Under the pieces are notes generated by a model. It saw only the letters and a program-made list of their open reading frames with translations, did no database searches and had not been told where the DNA came from. This document shows, piece by piece, positions 16,497-26,011 of a stretch of DNA of 64,000 nucleotides (position 1 is its first letter; every line of letters starts with the position of its first letter). The stretch lies in the NCBI RefSeq assembly GCF_019880225.1, contig NZ_CP082284.1, forward strand, positions 186,001 through 250,000. The letters run 5' to 3'. The position numbers and the translations under genes are program-made. Origin of the DNA: Halobaculum rubrum (GTDB lineage Archaea > Halobacteriota > Halobacteria > Halobacteriales > Haloferacaceae).

Positions 16497-17585
16497 ATGA
16501 AGACGGTCCTCATCGGCGTCGGCCAGGCCGGCGGCAAGGTCACCTCCTCGCTGGTCGAGTTCGACCGCGACATGGGATTCGATTCGGTCCGAGGGGCGCT
16601 CGCCGTCAACAGCGCCACGGCGGACCTCCAATCGATCCCGATCGACACGGTACTCGTGGGACAGGACCGCGTGAAGGGACACGGGGTGGGCGGCGACAAC
16701 GAGCTCGGCGCCGAGGTGATGCAGGCGGACGCGGGCGAGGTCATGTCCGCGCTCGACGGCCGCATCACCGCAGAGGCGGAGGCGATCGTCATCGTCGCGG
16801 GGCTCGGCGGCGGGACTGGCTCAGGCGGCGCGCCGGTGCTCGCGAAGGAGCTCAAGCGCGTGTACGACGTGCCCGTCTACGCCATCGGCATCCTCCCCGG
16901 ACGCGGCGAGGGCGCGATGTACCAAGTCAACGCCGGACGCTCGCTGAAGACGCTGGCGCGGGAAGCCGACTCGACGATCCTCATCGACAACGACGCGTGG
17001 CACTCCTCGGGCGAGAGCCTGGAGGAGGGGTTCGACAGCATCAACAAGTCCATCGCCCGCCGGGTCGGCCTGCTGTTCGCCTCCGGCGAGAACGTCGAGG
17101 GAGTCGGCGAGTCGGTCGTCGACACCAGCGAGGTGATCAACACGCTCCGCTCGGGCGGCATCGCCGCGCTCGGCTACGCCAGCGCGCAAGCCGACGACGA
17201 CCCGGACACGAACATCAACGTCGTCACCAGCGTCACCCGCAACGCGTTGCTCACGGGGACGAGCCTCCCGAACGCGACGGAGGCGGACGCCGCGCTGCTC
17301 GTCGTCGCCGGCAAGCCCGACCGCATCTCGCGCAAGGGCGTCGAGCGAGCCCGCAAGTGGCTCGAGGAGGAGACCGGGTCGATGCAGGTCCGCGGCGGCG
17401 ACTTCCCGCTCGACTCCGACCGCCTCGCCGCGCTGATCGTGCTCGGCGGCGTCGAACGCTCCCCCCGGGTGGAGGAGTTCATGGAGCGGGCGAAGGAGGC
17501 CCGTGAGGAGGCGCAACGGCAGAGCGAGGAGACCGACGAGGCCGATAAGCTGTTCCAGAACGACGACCTCGACGGGTTGATGTGA
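16497..17585 (+). CDS. cetZ: CetZ-family tubulin-like cell-shape protein
   Basis: A 362-residue tubulin/FtsZ-superfamily GTPase. The N-terminal GVGQAGGKVTSSL loop and the tubulin signature LGGGTGSGGAP (residues 103-113) are intact, with DNDAW/NKSIARR helices and a C-terminal tail (TDEADKLFQNDDLDGLM). The GxGQAGGK variant and the lack of FtsZ-specific tail motifs place it in the archaeal CetZ group, which controls cell shape and rod/motile morphology in Haloferax. Which CetZ paralogue it is cannot be told. ATG 16497 is preferred to a GTG six bases earlier; a gattcaagc element lies about 30 bases upstream. It is divergent from the pilus-like cluster, 185 bases apart. Confidence 0.92.
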   Translation: MKTVLIGVGQAGGKVTSSLVEFDRDMGFDSVRGALAVNSATADLQSIPIDTVLVGQDRVKGHGVGGDNELGAEVMQADAGEVMSALDGRITAEAEAIVIVAGLGGGTGSGGAPVLAKELKRVYDVPVYAIGILPGRGEGAMYQVNAGRSLKTLAREADSTILIDNDAWHSSGESLEEGFDSINKSIARRVGLLFASGENVEGVGESVVDTSEVINTLRSGGIAALGYASAQADDDPDTNINVVTSVTRNALLTGTSLPNATEADAALLVVAGKPDRISRKGVERARKWLEEETGSMQVRGGDFPLDSDRLAALIVLGGVERSPRVEEFMERAKEAREEAQRQSEETDEADKLFQNDDLDGLM

Positions 17586-17595
17586 TCTGATCCTG

Positions 17596-18072
17596 TCAGC
17601 GACGAGAGTGTTCCCAGTCGCGATCCGTGTCGCCGTCGCGACCTGACGCGGCCGCGACCGATCGTCCGGCGTCCGTACGGGATCGGTCCGCGTCGAGAAC
17701 GGCCTCCATCCGTTCATCGAACTCGCCGCGGTCGATCTCGCCTGTCGCGTACTGCCGTTGTAGCTCCGTCACCGGATCGCTCTCGGTTCCATCGGCGGCG
17801 TCCCCGGGGCGATCGCCGGGGCCCCCTGCGTCCGGGGCCAGCAACGCTGCCGCCGCGAACGCCGGCGCGAGGAGCGTTACCGCGGCGAACGCCGCGATAA
17901 GCAGGTTGTAGATCGGCCCGCTCTTGACGCCGGAGACCACTGCAACGGCCGCATACAGCGCGATCACCGCCGCGAGCGACGCCGTCGCGGCGACCAGTCG
18001 CCGCCTCCGGCGGTCGTCCGGAGTGACTCGTGCGAGGAAGGCTGATCCGATCGGGTTCGGTGGAGGGCTCAC
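17596..18072 (-). CDS. SHOCT-domain two-helix membrane protein
   Basis: A 158-residue protein from a GTG start (VSPPPNPIGSAFLARVTPDD). Two hydrophobic segments (AATASLAAVIALYAAVAVV and IYNLLIAAFAAVTLLAPAFA) are followed by an acidic linker and a SHOCT motif (DPVTELQRQYATGEIDRGEF, about residues 102-121). SHOCT motifs are short oligomerisation segments at the ends of otherwise unrelated proteins. No ATG is available in the right place; the GTG at 18072 fits a TATA-like ttaagttcc (plus-strand 18093-18101) about 25 bases upstream. Role unknown. It is convergent with the cetZ gene, ten bases apart. Confidence 0.8.
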   Translation of the reverse strand: MSPPPNPIGSAFLARVTPDDRRRRRLVAATASLAAVIALYAAVAVVSGVKSGPIYNLLIAAFAAVTLLAPAFAAAALLAPDAGGPGDRPGDAADGTESDPVTELQRQYATGEIDRGEFDERMEAVLDADRSRTDAGRSVAAASGRDGDTDRDWEHSRR

Positions 18073-18092
18073 GATTCCCGGCGCGTCGCATC

Positions 18093-18101
18093 GGAACTTA
18101 A
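18093..18101 (-). promoter_or_regulatory. TATA-like element for the SHOCT protein gene
   Basis: The minus strand reads TTAAGTTCC, centred about 25 bases upstream of the GTG at 18072. The spacing is that of a leaderless transcript and supports the GTG start. Confidence 0.45.
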
Positions 18102-18134
18102 TGGTGACCCCATCGCGTCGGATTCGACCGCGCG

Positions 18135-18143
18135 TTCTAAGTG
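18135..18143 (+). promoter_or_regulatory. TATA-like element for heme A synthase gene
   Basis: The sequence ttctaagtg is centred 27 bases upstream of the ATG at 18166. The distance fits a leaderless transcript. Confidence 0.45.
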
Positions 18144-18165
18144 CGAGCGCGACCCAGATCCGTCG

Positions 18166-19041
18166 ATGACACGCGGACCCGACTGGCTCTCGTTCCGTCG
18201 GTACGCGGCGTTCACGGCCGGGATGGCGCTGACGCTCATCTCGCTCGGGATCTACACCGCCGCGACCGGCGCAGGATTGGCGTGTGCCCAACAGTGGCCG
18301 TTGTGTGACGGGGGCGTGCTCCCGCAGTCGATCCCCTCGTTCATCGAGTGGTTCCACCGGCTGTGGGCGATGATAACCGGGATCTTCATCCTCGGCGCGG
18401 CCGTGTGGGCGTGGCTCGGACGGGGAACGGTGTCGACCCGTGGTCGGTACGCAGCGACCCTCGCGACGGTGCTCACGCCGATGCAGGCGATCTTCGGCGC
18501 GATCACCGTGACTCTCAACGGCGCGCTGCCGGGCGGCTACTCCGCGCCGGTGCACGCGGCGCACTTCCTCACCGGCTTTTCGATCTTCGCGCTGCTGTCG
18601 TACACGACGATACTCGCGTACGACGGGCGGTTCTCGCGGGACGCGCTCTCGCGCAGTCGACTCGCCGTCGGCGTCGGATTGGTCGGGCTGCTCCTCGCGT
18701 GGGTGTTCGCGCGGATCGATCCGGTTTCGTCGTACAGCCCCCCCGAGCAGGCCGCCTTCTTCGCCGTGTCGCTGTCGGCGTTCGCGGGACTGCTGGCGGC
18801 GACGCGCTGGCTCGGCGAACTGGACGAACTGGTCCCCCGTGTCGCGACCGGCGCCGCGGGCGTGCTGCTGTTCGTCGGGATGCTGCTGGGTCGCGACCTC
18901 GTCGTGTATTCGGCCGGCGTGCGGTTCGTGAACTGGCTCGTGTTCGCGGCCGCGGTGGCGCTGACTGCGGGCGCGGCGTGGGTGCTGCGCGGCGTCGAAC
19001 CCGACGTCTCGGAGCCCGTCTACGGGTCGACGGACGACTGA
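18166..19041 (+). CDS. ctaA: heme A synthase, CtaA/COX15 family
   Basis: A 291-residue membrane protein with about eight helices that converts heme O to heme A for aa3-type terminal oxidases. Evidence: after the first helix an extracytoplasmic loop with the cysteine pair CAQQWPLC, then EWFHRLWAMI with a heme-binding His, PVHAAHFLTGF with another, and a repeated four-helix layout in the second half. The second half is more diverged. The paired cysteines are those of Bacillus-type CtaA. No cytochrome oxidase or CtaB gene is in the window, so the partner must be elsewhere. Confidence 0.9.
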   Translation: MTRGPDWLSFRRYAAFTAGMALTLISLGIYTAATGAGLACAQQWPLCDGGVLPQSIPSFIEWFHRLWAMITGIFILGAAVWAWLGRGTVSTRGRYAATLATVLTPMQAIFGAITVTLNGALPGGYSAPVHAAHFLTGFSIFALLSYTTILAYDGRFSRDALSRSRLAVGVGLVGLLLAWVFARIDPVSSYSPPEQAAFFAVSLSAFAGLLAATRWLGELDELVPRVATGAAGVLLFVGMLLGRDLVVYSAGVRFVNWLVFAAAVALTAGAAWVLRGVEPDVSEPVYGSTDD

Positions 19042-19119
19042 GCGGGCCGCGGCAATACTTGCGTCCGCGGACGGCCACCGAAGGGAACTAATAGCCAGGC
19101 CGGAGTATCACACGCTGTC

Positions 19120-19935
19120 ATGGATAGACGCACGTACATCAAGTCCGCCGGCGCGACCGGCGTAGCGCTCACGGCCGCCGGCTGTCTCGGCGGCGGCGGC
19201 GGCGAAAGCGAGACGATCACCATCGGCTCGGACATTCCGTACCGGCCGTTCGAGTACGAGACGACCGACGGGGAGCTGACCGGCTTCGACGTCGACATCG
19301 CGCAGGCGGTGTTCACCGAGGAACTCGGCTACGAGCACGAGTTCGTCCAGACGTCGTTCGACACCATCATCCCGTCGTTGAACAACGGGAACTTCCGCGT
19401 CATCATGTCCGCGATGACGATCAACGACGAGCGCGACGAGGAGGTCGACTTCTCGGACCCGTACTTCACGGCGTACCAGACCATCGTCGTGCTAGAGGAC
19501 TCCGACATCTCCTCCGTGGAGGACATGGCGGGCGTCCGCGTCGGCGTCCAGAAGGGGACCACCGGCGCCGCCGCCGCCCAGTCGCTCAAGGAGGACCTCG
19601 GGGGCGACCTCGAGATCAACGAGTACGACCAGATCCCCGACGCGTTCAGCGCCCTGCTGAACAACCAGGTCGACGCCGTGGTCAACGACAACACCGTCAG
19701 CGCGGAGTTCGTCAACGGCGATGGCGAGGGGGAGGTCCGGTTCGTCGAGGGCGAGGGCGCCGCCAGCGAGGCCGGCCAGGACGCGCCGCCGTACCTCACG
19801 CTCACCGTCGAGAACTACGGTATCGCGTTCCGCGAGGACGACGACGAGCTCCTCGAGGAGGTCAACGGCGCGCTCGCGACCATCAAGGACAACGGGACGT
19901 ACGACGAGATCTACAGCGAATACTTCGCCGGGTAA
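19120..19935 (+). CDS. polar/basic amino acid ABC transporter substrate-binding lipoprotein
   Basis: A 271-residue type II periplasmic-binding fold protein. The leader MDRRTYIKSAGATGVALTAAGC has an Arg pair near the N-terminus and a lipobox ending at Cys22, so export (possibly by Tat) and lipid anchoring are expected. The mature part has SDIPYRPFEY, the FDVDIAQAV strand-helix and VGVQKGTTGAAAAQ, which are the family-3 amino-acid binding signatures. It is the first gene of a three-gene importer, three bases ahead of the permease. Ligand specificity (basic amino acids, glutamine or cystine) cannot be read from the sequence. Confidence 0.92.
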   Translation: MDRRTYIKSAGATGVALTAAGCLGGGGGESETITIGSDIPYRPFEYETTDGELTGFDVDIAQAVFTEELGYEHEFVQTSFDTIIPSLNNGNFRVIMSAMTINDERDEEVDFSDPYFTAYQTIVVLEDSDISSVEDMAGVRVGVQKGTTGAAAAQSLKEDLGGDLEINEYDQIPDAFSALLNNQVDAVVNDNTVSAEFVNGDGEGEVRFVEGEGAASEAGQDAPPYLTLTVENYGIAFREDDDELLEEVNGALATIKDNGTYDEIYSEYFAG

Positions 19936-19938
19936 CCG

Positions 19939-20775
19939 ATGGCGACAGACACCGGGCGCGCGGCAGAGCGGGATCGCGGTTTTTTCGAACGGCTGAACGA
20001 CCGCACGTTCCGACGACTCGGCATCGTCGGGACGACGGTGTTCGCGCTCGGCGTCGCCGCGTTCATCGCGTACATCCTGTTCGTCAGGGTCGACTACGCG
20101 CTGCTGGTCAACATCGTCTACCCGCAGTTCACGTTCGCGTTCCTGCGCGTCATCGGGATCGTCGTGGTCTCAAGCGTGCTGTCGGTGATCGCGGGCGTCT
20201 TGGTCGGGTTGGCGCGCGTCTCGAAGACGCGCGTGACGAGTTCGATCGCTAAGAGCTACATCGAGTTCTTCCGGGGGACGCCGCTGTTGTTCCAACTGTT
20301 CGTCATCTATCTGGGCATCCCTCAGTTGTGGCCGCCGGGCCAGTTCCCCATTCAGGGGTTCAACTACTACGCCGCGGTCATCGGGCTGACGCTCAACCAC
20401 GCCGCGTACGTCGGCGAGGCGCTCCGCGGCGGCATCGAGTCGATCCCGGACGGCCAGATGGAGGCCTCGCGCTCGCTGGGCCTGTCGTACATCCAGTCGA
20501 TGCGCGAGGTCATCCTCCCGCAGGCGTGGCGCAACTCCCTGGCCGCCATCGGCAACGACCAGGTGATCCTCGTGAAGGACACCTCGCTGCTGACGGTGCT
20601 GGCGATCCCGGAACTCCTCTCGGCGTTCCGGCAGATCAACTCCGCGACGTTCGACGCGTGGACGCCGATCGTCCTCGTCGCGATCGCGTACCTCATGATC
20701 ACGGTCCCGCTCGGGAAGGTGATCCGGACGCTCGAGGACCGTGCCGATCCGGCGACTCACGGAGGTGACGACTGA
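19939..20775 (+). CDS. amino acid ABC transporter permease (HisM/GlnP type)
   Basis: A 278-residue permease with about five to six helices. It carries the polar amino acid transporter signature [19 protein letters not shown] and the EAA loop [20 protein letters not shown] followed by QAWRNSL, which contacts the ATPase. Only one permease gene is present, so a homodimer is likely. It starts three bases after the binding-protein stop, and its stop overlaps the ATPase start by one base (TGATG). Confidence 0.93.
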   Translation: MATDTGRAAERDRGFFERLNDRTFRRLGIVGTTVFALGVAAFIAYILFVRVDYALLVNIVYPQFTFAFLRVIGIVVVSSVLSVIAGVLVGLARVSKTRVTSSIAKSYIEFFRGTPLLFQLFVIYLGIPQLWPPGQFPIQGFNYYAAVIGLTLNHAAYVGEALRGGIESIPDGQMEASRSLGLSYIQSMREVILPQAWRNSLAAIGNDQVILVKDTSLLTVLAIPELLSAFRQINSATFDAWTPIVLVAIAYLMITVPLGKVIRTLEDRADPATHGGDD

Positions 20776-21503
20776 TGGCACTGCTCGAGTTCGATGGGGT
20801 GAACAAGTACTTCGGCGAGACGCACGTGCTGAAGGACATCGATCTGTCGGTCGACGAACAGGAGGTGGCCGTCGTCATCGGTCCCTCGGGGTCCGGGAAG
20901 TCGACGCTCCTGCGGTGTACGAACCGTCTCGAGGAGATCCAGTCCGGGGAGATCCGCCTCGACGGCGTGCCGCTCACCGACCCGGACGCCGACATCAACC
21001 AGCTCCGCCAGCGCATCGGAATGGTGTTCCAGTCGTTCAATCTCTTCCCGCACAAAACGGCCCTAGAGAACGTCGCGCTCGCCCCCAAGCGGGTGAAGAA
21101 CGTCCCGGAGGAGAAGGCAAACGAGAACGCACGGGACCTGCTGGAGCGGGTGGGCCTTGGGGCCCAGACGGATTCGTACCCGAGCGAGCTCTCCGGCGGC
21201 CAGCAGCAGCGCGTCGCCATCGCCCGCGCGCTCGCGATGGATCCCGACGTGATGCTGTTCGACGAGGTGACCAGCGCGCTCGACCCCGAGCTGGTCGGCG
21301 AGGTGCTGGAGGTCATGCGCGATCTGGCCGAGGAGGGGATGACGATGATGGTCGTCACCCACGAGATGGGCTTCGCCCGCGAGGTCGCCGACACGGTGAC
21401 GCTCATGGCCGACGGCCGGATCGTCGAGCGGACGCCCCCCGAGCAGTTCTTCGACCAGCCGACGACCGAGCGCGGGCAACAGTTCCTCTCGAAGCTACTG
21501 TAA
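20775..21503 (+). CDS. amino acid ABC transporter ATP-binding protein (GlnQ type)
   Basis: A 242-residue ABC ATPase of the polar amino acid class. Walker A is GPSGSGKST (residues 36-44), the Q-loop lies in [17 protein letters not shown], the signature is LSGGQQQR, Walker B is [14 protein letters not shown] and the switch His is in VVTHEMGFA. All catalytic residues are intact. It overlaps the permease stop by one base, confirming a single operon with 19120 and 19939. It faces the alcohol dehydrogenase gene convergently with a gap of about 40 bases. Confidence 0.95.
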   Translation: MALLEFDGVNKYFGETHVLKDIDLSVDEQEVAVVIGPSGSGKSTLLRCTNRLEEIQSGEIRLDGVPLTDPDADINQLRQRIGMVFQSFNLFPHKTALENVALAPKRVKNVPEEKANENARDLLERVGLGAQTDSYPSELSGGQQQRVAIARALAMDPDVMLFDEVTSALDPELVGEVLEVMRDLAEEGMTMMVVTHEMGFAREVADTVTLMADGRIVERTPPEQFFDQPTTERGQQFLSKLL

Positions 21504-21543
21504 CGCCGGCGATCACCCGCCGGTCGCGTTCGCTCCATCTCGG

Positions 21544-22599
21544 TCAGAACGTCAGCACCTCGACCCCGTCTGTCTCGTAGTCGGTCATCGCCGCCAGTCG
21601 CTCCGGCACCTCGTCCAACCCGACCTCGCGACCGACGAGCACGCTCGGATCGAGGTCTCCGGCCTCCAACAGGCCGAGCAGCTCGTCGTACCGCGTCGGC
21701 GGCATCCCGCGCGAGCCGAGGAAGTCCACCTCCCAGCGGCTCATCGCGTCCGTCGGCAGCGACACCTCCCCCTTCTCGGCGTCGGTCGTCAGCCCGACCT
21801 GCACGTGCGTGCCGCGCTCGCGGAGGCAGCCGACGGAGTTGCGGCACGTCTCCGCTCGGCCGAGCGCGTCCACCGAGACGTGTGCACCCCGACCGGTGAT
21901 CGATTCGACCGCGTCGGGCACGTCCACCTCGTCGCCGCGGACGGTCTCGTCGGCGCCCGCCGCCGTCGCCCGCGAGAGCGCACTGTCGTCCACGTCGACG
22001 GCGATCACACGGGCCCCGAGGGCGTCCGCGACCTGCACTGCCGAGAGCCCGACGCCGCCGCAGCCGTGGACGGCGACCCACTCGCCGGCGCCGACGACCG
22101 CACGGTGTTCCAACGCGTGGTAGGCGGTCATGAACCGGCAGCCCAGCGCGGCCACGTCCTGGGGGGCGACGCCCTCCGGCAGGCGCATCGCGTTGTAGTC
22201 GGCGTGCGGGAGGTGCACCCGCTCGGCGAACGCGCCCGGCGCCGCGCGCTCGAACCCCAGCGCACGACCGTCGAGGCAGGTGTTCCCGTGGCCGTTCACG
22301 CACTCGGGGCAGGCGCCGCAGCCGAGATTGAACGGGACGGCGACGCGGTCGCCCTCCTCGACGGAGGCGACGCGCTCCCCGACCGCGACGACGGTGCCCG
22401 CGGGCTCGTGACCGAGCACGTAGTCGAGGGGGACCTGATCGTCGGCCCACTCGCCGTGGCCCATCCAGGCGTGCCAGTCGGAGCGGCAGATGCCGCACGC
22501 CTCGACGTCGACGACGACGCCGTGGGGTTCCAGCTCAGGCCCGGGAACGTCGGTCACGTCCAGTGGCTCCCCGTACTCGCGGAGGACGGCCGCTTGCAT
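21544..22599 (-). CDS. zinc-dependent alcohol dehydrogenase (MDR family)
   Basis: A 351-residue medium-chain dehydrogenase. Catalytic zinc ligands are Cys38 (EACGICRSDWH), His64-Glu65 (LGHEPAG) and Cys154 (LGCRFMTAYHAL). The structural zinc site has four cysteines (94, 97, 100 and 108) in LGCGACPECVNGHGNTC. The Rossmann motif VHGCGGVGLSAVQVA is followed by VIAVDVDDSAL, whose Asp favours NAD over NADP. Its alcohol or aldehyde substrate is unknown. It stands alone on the minus strand, convergent with the amino acid importer. Confidence 0.93.
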   Translation of the reverse strand: MQAAVLREYGEPLDVTDVPGPELEPHGVVVDVEACGICRSDWHAWMGHGEWADDQVPLDYVLGHEPAGTVVAVGERVASVEEGDRVAVPFNLGCGACPECVNGHGNTCLDGRALGFERAAPGAFAERVHLPHADYNAMRLPEGVAPQDVAALGCRFMTAYHALEHRAVVGAGEWVAVHGCGGVGLSAVQVADALGARVIAVDVDDSALSRATAAGADETVRGDEVDVPDAVESITGRGAHVSVDALGRAETCRNSVGCLRERGTHVQVGLTTDAEKGEVSLPTDAMSRWEVDFLGSRGMPPTRYDELLGLLEAGDLDPSVLVGREVGLDEVPERLAAMTDYETDGVEVLTF

Positions 22600-22698
22600 G
22601 GCTCGTGGTTCGGGGACGGGGATGAAAAGTAGGTCTGTCCCGGCGAACGGCGGGACGGCCGCGGGGTCCCGTCGCCGATCACACGGGGTTCGGGCGGA

Positions 22699-24195
22699 TC
22701 ACATGAAGTCCGACAGCCCCGACTGGCCGTCGTCTTCTTCGGCGGCATCGGGGTCGGCGTCGCGGTCGTCATCGTCCATGTGTTCTGTTTCGTTCCCGCC
22801 GGCGGCCGCGAGGCTCGTCTGGCCGTCGTCGGATCCCTCGTCCGTCTCGGCTTCCGCCTCCCTCTCCGCTTCCGTGCTCGGCGCGACGCCCGCGAACGCC
22901 CCGCCGGAGTGCGCTTCCATGCGTTCTGCCCGCATCTCTTCGGCGTCCGCGACGATCGACTCGACCTTGTTCGTCGTCTCGCCCGAGCCGGTGACGAACG
23001 AGATGTGCTCCTCCTCGAACTCGTAGGCGGCGGCCATTTCGACCGTCAGTTCCCGCGGTTTGCAGTGGTGGGTCATCGCCTGAAGATACGGCAACACGGC
23101 GCGGCGGGCCGTGTCCATCGAGAAGCCGCCGCGCTCGGCGATGGCGCGGACGACCTCGTCGCTGGTGTTCGAGGTGGAGTGGTAGAACTGCGGGCGACCC
23201 CAGCGCGTCCATCCGCCCTTCGTCTCGTCGCGGGCGGCAGCGACGCCCGCCGAGAGGTTGTCGCCGGCGTAGCGCCAGTACGAGTAGTTCTGGCTGGCCC
23301 ACACGCGACCGAGCCACACGTCGGCGTCGGCGAGATAATCGTACGCGCGGGTCGCCTCCGCCGCGTCGTACACCTCCAGCATGTTGTCCTCGATCCACTT
23401 CGTCAGGTCGTCCGGCGTCTCGTCCACGTCGTAGCTGGCCTGCAACGCCTCCTGTGCGGACTCGGTCTCCTTGAGCACCAGATCGAGGAACGGGAAGACC
23501 CCCATCGAACGGTCGCGGTCGCCGGTGATCACGTCCTCCAGCGTGAGTCGGTTCCTGCCGTCGGCGACGGCCTGCAGGTCGTTGACGGCGCCGCGGAGGT
23601 CGCCGTTGTTGCGCTCGGCGATGCGATCGAGCGCGTCCGAGTCGAACTCGATCCCCTCCTTGCGGCAGATGTCGCGGAGGACGGGCACGATCGATCGCGT
23701 GCCCACGTCGCGGAACTCGATGTCCTGCGTCGCGTTGCGCAGTCCGCGACTCATCTCGTAGTACTCGTTGGCGATGAGGATCACCGGCTGGCCGGCGCTT
23801 TTCACCAGCTCCGTCACCGCGCTCTTGCCGCCGCGGTCGTAGTTGCCGTGAATGTTGTCCGCCTCGTCGAGGACCACCAGCTGGCGGCCGCCGGTGTCGT
23901 CGCCGCCGCTGGAGCCGCTGAGCGTCTCGTTGTTCGCCGCGCGGCCGGCGTACCGCTCGATCACGTCGGCGGTGCGCTGGTCGGACGCGTTCAGCTCGAC
24001 TGTCTCCCAGCCCATGTCCGCCGCCAACGCGTGCGCCGCGGAGGTCTTCCCGACCCCCGGCGAGCCGTGGACGACGAGCGCCTCGCGGTGGTCGTCCCAC
24101 GTGTCGGCCCACTCGCGGACCCCCTTCACCGCCTTGTCGTTGCCCCGGAGCTCCGAGAGCGAGGATGGGCGGTACCGCTCCGTCCAGTCGGTCAT
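22699..24195 (-). CDS. rfcL: replication factor C large subunit (clamp loader)
   Basis: A 498-residue AAA+ clamp-loader subunit that, with RfcS, loads PCNA onto primed DNA. Seen: MTDWTERYRPSSLSELRGND at the start, Walker A HGSPGVGKTSAA (from residue 43), Walker B LVVLDEADNI (about 106-115), and sensor-type motifs in EYYEMSRGLRNATQDIEF. The C-terminal collar domain is followed by a long acidic linker. The last residues QSGLSDFM form a PIP-box-like PCNA-binding peptide (aromatic Phe, final Met). No intein interrupts the ATP-binding region. The conserved start MTDWTERYRP fixes the ATG at 24195. Confidence 0.96.
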   Translation of the reverse strand: MTDWTERYRPSSLSELRGNDKAVKGVREWADTWDDHREALVVHGSPGVGKTSAAHALAADMGWETVELNASDQRTADVIERYAGRAANNETLSGSSGGDDTGGRQLVVLDEADNIHGNYDRGGKSAVTELVKSAGQPVILIANEYYEMSRGLRNATQDIEFRDVGTRSIVPVLRDICRKEGIEFDSDALDRIAERNNGDLRGAVNDLQAVADGRNRLTLEDVITGDRDRSMGVFPFLDLVLKETESAQEALQASYDVDETPDDLTKWIEDNMLEVYDAAEATRAYDYLADADVWLGRVWASQNYSYWRYAGDNLSAGVAAARDETKGGWTRWGRPQFYHSTSNTSDEVVRAIAERGGFSMDTARRAVLPYLQAMTHHCKPRELTVEMAAAYEFEEEHISFVTGSGETTNKVESIVADAEEMRAERMEAHSGGAFAGVAPSTEAEREAEAETDEGSDDGQTSLAAAGGNETEHMDDDDRDADPDAAEEDDGQSGLSDFM

Positions 24196-24379
24196 TATCG
24201 GAGGGAGGAGCGAGCCGCGTTTAGTGGTTGTGGACGGGGGCGGACCGCGCCGGCGATCGTCCCACAGGTCGGGCGCTTTCGGTATCAGCCGTGATTCTCC
24301 CGGCGACGCGATTACGTATCGAACCGGGAGAGTTCCGGTAGTTCGGGCGCGTCGCTGGGGACCCGACAGTCGGAAACCC

Positions 24380-24832
24380 ATGACAGCGACACCACAGCGG
24401 GACACGCCCTCGCGCGACAGAGCGGTGACGCCGGTGATCGCGACCGTCACGATGGTCGCGATCACGGTCGTGCTTGCGGCCGTGCTCGGCGCCGCGGTGC
24501 TCGGCCTCCCGGGCGGACTCGGTGCCGGTCCCCCGGCGCTGTCGGTCGACTTCACCTATCGGACGGTCGGCAACGACTACGAGGTGGCCGCCAGTATCCA
24601 CGGCGGGGAAACCGTCACCAAGCAGAACACGGGCAACCTGACGCTCGTCGCCGACAGCGGCCACGAGCACGCCGCGGTGAAGGATCGCTACCCGCTCACC
24701 GGCGGCGACAGCATCATGCTCTCAGAAGAGACGGATGGGCCGGTTCCGTCGGGAACCGACGTGCGGTTGGTCTGGACCGACCCGGACGGGCGGGCCTCCG
24801 TCGTGCTCGCTCGTGGGCGGACGCCGTTTTGA
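24380..24832 (+). CDS. type IV pilin N-terminal domain protein
   Basis: A 150-residue archaeal pilin. A charged leader (MTATPQRDTPSRDR) ends just before AVTPVIATVTMVAITVVLAA, the hydrophobic H-domain typical of haloarchaeal pilins (VSPVIG-like). Processing by prepilin peptidase PibD is expected at the leader/H-domain border. The rest is a small beta-rich head (LSVDFTYRTV; GTDVRLVWTDPDG). ATG 24380 gives the leader length seen in the family. It is divergent from rfcL, about 185 bases apart, and has no pilus assembly genes next to it. Confidence 0.87.
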   Translation: MTATPQRDTPSRDRAVTPVIATVTMVAITVVLAAVLGAAVLGLPGGLGAGPPALSVDFTYRTVGNDYEVAASIHGGETVTKQNTGNLTLVADSGHEHAAVKDRYPLTGGDSIMLSEETDGPVPSGTDVRLVWTDPDGRASVVLARGRTPF

Positions 24833-24928
24833 GGGCACGTCGGCGGGAGGGGCAGCCGCGGTGGTTCGCCCCCGCCGGCGACGACCGCGGCCCGCAGAGT
24901 TTTCGAGCGCCGCCGCGCAACCCCGAGT

Positions 24929-25792
24929 ATGAGCGAGGACCTCGGGACGCCCGTGCTCGACAACCACCTCCACCTCGACCCCGAGCACGGCCGTGGCATG
25001 GCCGCCGTCGACGACTTCGCACGCCTCGGCGGCACACACTTGATCGTCGTCAACAAGCCCTCGTGGCACCTCGGTCCGATCCCGTCGAGCCGCGAGGAGT
25101 TCCGCCCAGTGTTCGAGGCGACGGTCGACGCGGTCCGTGAGGCGAGCGACCGGCTTCCCGGACGGGCATGGCCCGTGCTCGGCGTTCATCCGGGGTTGAT
25201 CTCCCGCCTCGTCGACGAGGAGGGATACGAGCCGACAGCGGCGCGGGATCTGATGTGCGAGGGGCTGTCCGTCGCCGCGGAGTTCGTCGCGGAGGGTCGC
25301 GCGCTGGGGCTGAAGTCCGGACGGCCGCACTACGACGTGTCCGAGGCGGTGTGGGAGGGGTCGAACGCCGTGATGCGCCGGGCGTTCGAGTACGGCGCCG
25401 AGTTGGACTGTGCGGTGCAACTTCACACGGAGGCGAGCGAGGACCTCACCGGGATCGCCGAGTGGGCCGCCGACGCCGGGATGGACCCCTCTCGCGTCGT
25501 GAAACACTACGCCTCCGGGACACTGGCCGGCCCGACCCCGAGCGTGATGAGCGAGACGGACTGGCTGTCGACCGCCGCCGAGCGCGGGGAGCCGTTCCTG
25601 ATGGAGACGGACTTCGTCGACGACCCCGAGAAGCCGGGAATGGTGTTGGGGCCGAAGACCGTGCCGCGGCGCGTCCGGTGGCTGCTCGAGGAGGGGTACG
25701 ACGATGCGGTGCGGACCGCACACGTGGAGACGCCGCGGACGGTGTACGACATCGACACCGAGGCGACGCTGTCGGCCGGGGATTCGACCTGA
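24929..25792 (+). CDS. TatD-family metal-dependent hydrolase
   Basis: A 287-residue amidohydrolase-fold TIM barrel. The first metal site is LDNHLHLD (His13, His15). Later candidate ligands are AVQLHTEAS, SRVVKHYAS and METDFVDDP, in the order expected for TatD-like phosphohydrolases. It differs from bacterial TatD in spacing and forms a haloarchaeal branch, so nuclease activity is a guess. It starts about 95 bases after the pilin gene on the same strand. Confidence 0.85.
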   Translation: MSEDLGTPVLDNHLHLDPEHGRGMAAVDDFARLGGTHLIVVNKPSWHLGPIPSSREEFRPVFEATVDAVREASDRLPGRAWPVLGVHPGLISRLVDEEGYEPTAARDLMCEGLSVAAEFVAEGRALGLKSGRPHYDVSEAVWEGSNAVMRRAFEYGAELDCAVQLHTEASEDLTGIAEWAADAGMDPSRVVKHYASGTLAGPTPSVMSETDWLSTAAERGEPFLMETDFVDDPEKPGMVLGPKTVPRRVRWLLEEGYDDAVRTAHVETPRTVYDIDTEATLSAGDST

Positions 25793-26011
25793 TCCCGCGG
25801 GAGAGATACGTGAACTCACAGTTGGGAACGGTCGTCGGGCGAGCCTGACGCGGGAGACTGGGTCGGCCCGGCGTCGGAGACGGCAACTGTCGCCGCTATC
25901 GGTGCATGAGAGTGACACGGGAGATCGCCGGGAGATCCCCTGACTCGGCCAGGATCGGCGGGCGTACGGAGAGAAGAAAGGCCTATCAAGACAGGCCGAA
26001 ACCGTGTGGGT

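Noticed and set aside
22699-24195. Possible intein in the replication factor C large subunit
   Set aside because: The Walker A to Walker B region is continuous and the length is normal for the family; no intein blocks are seen.
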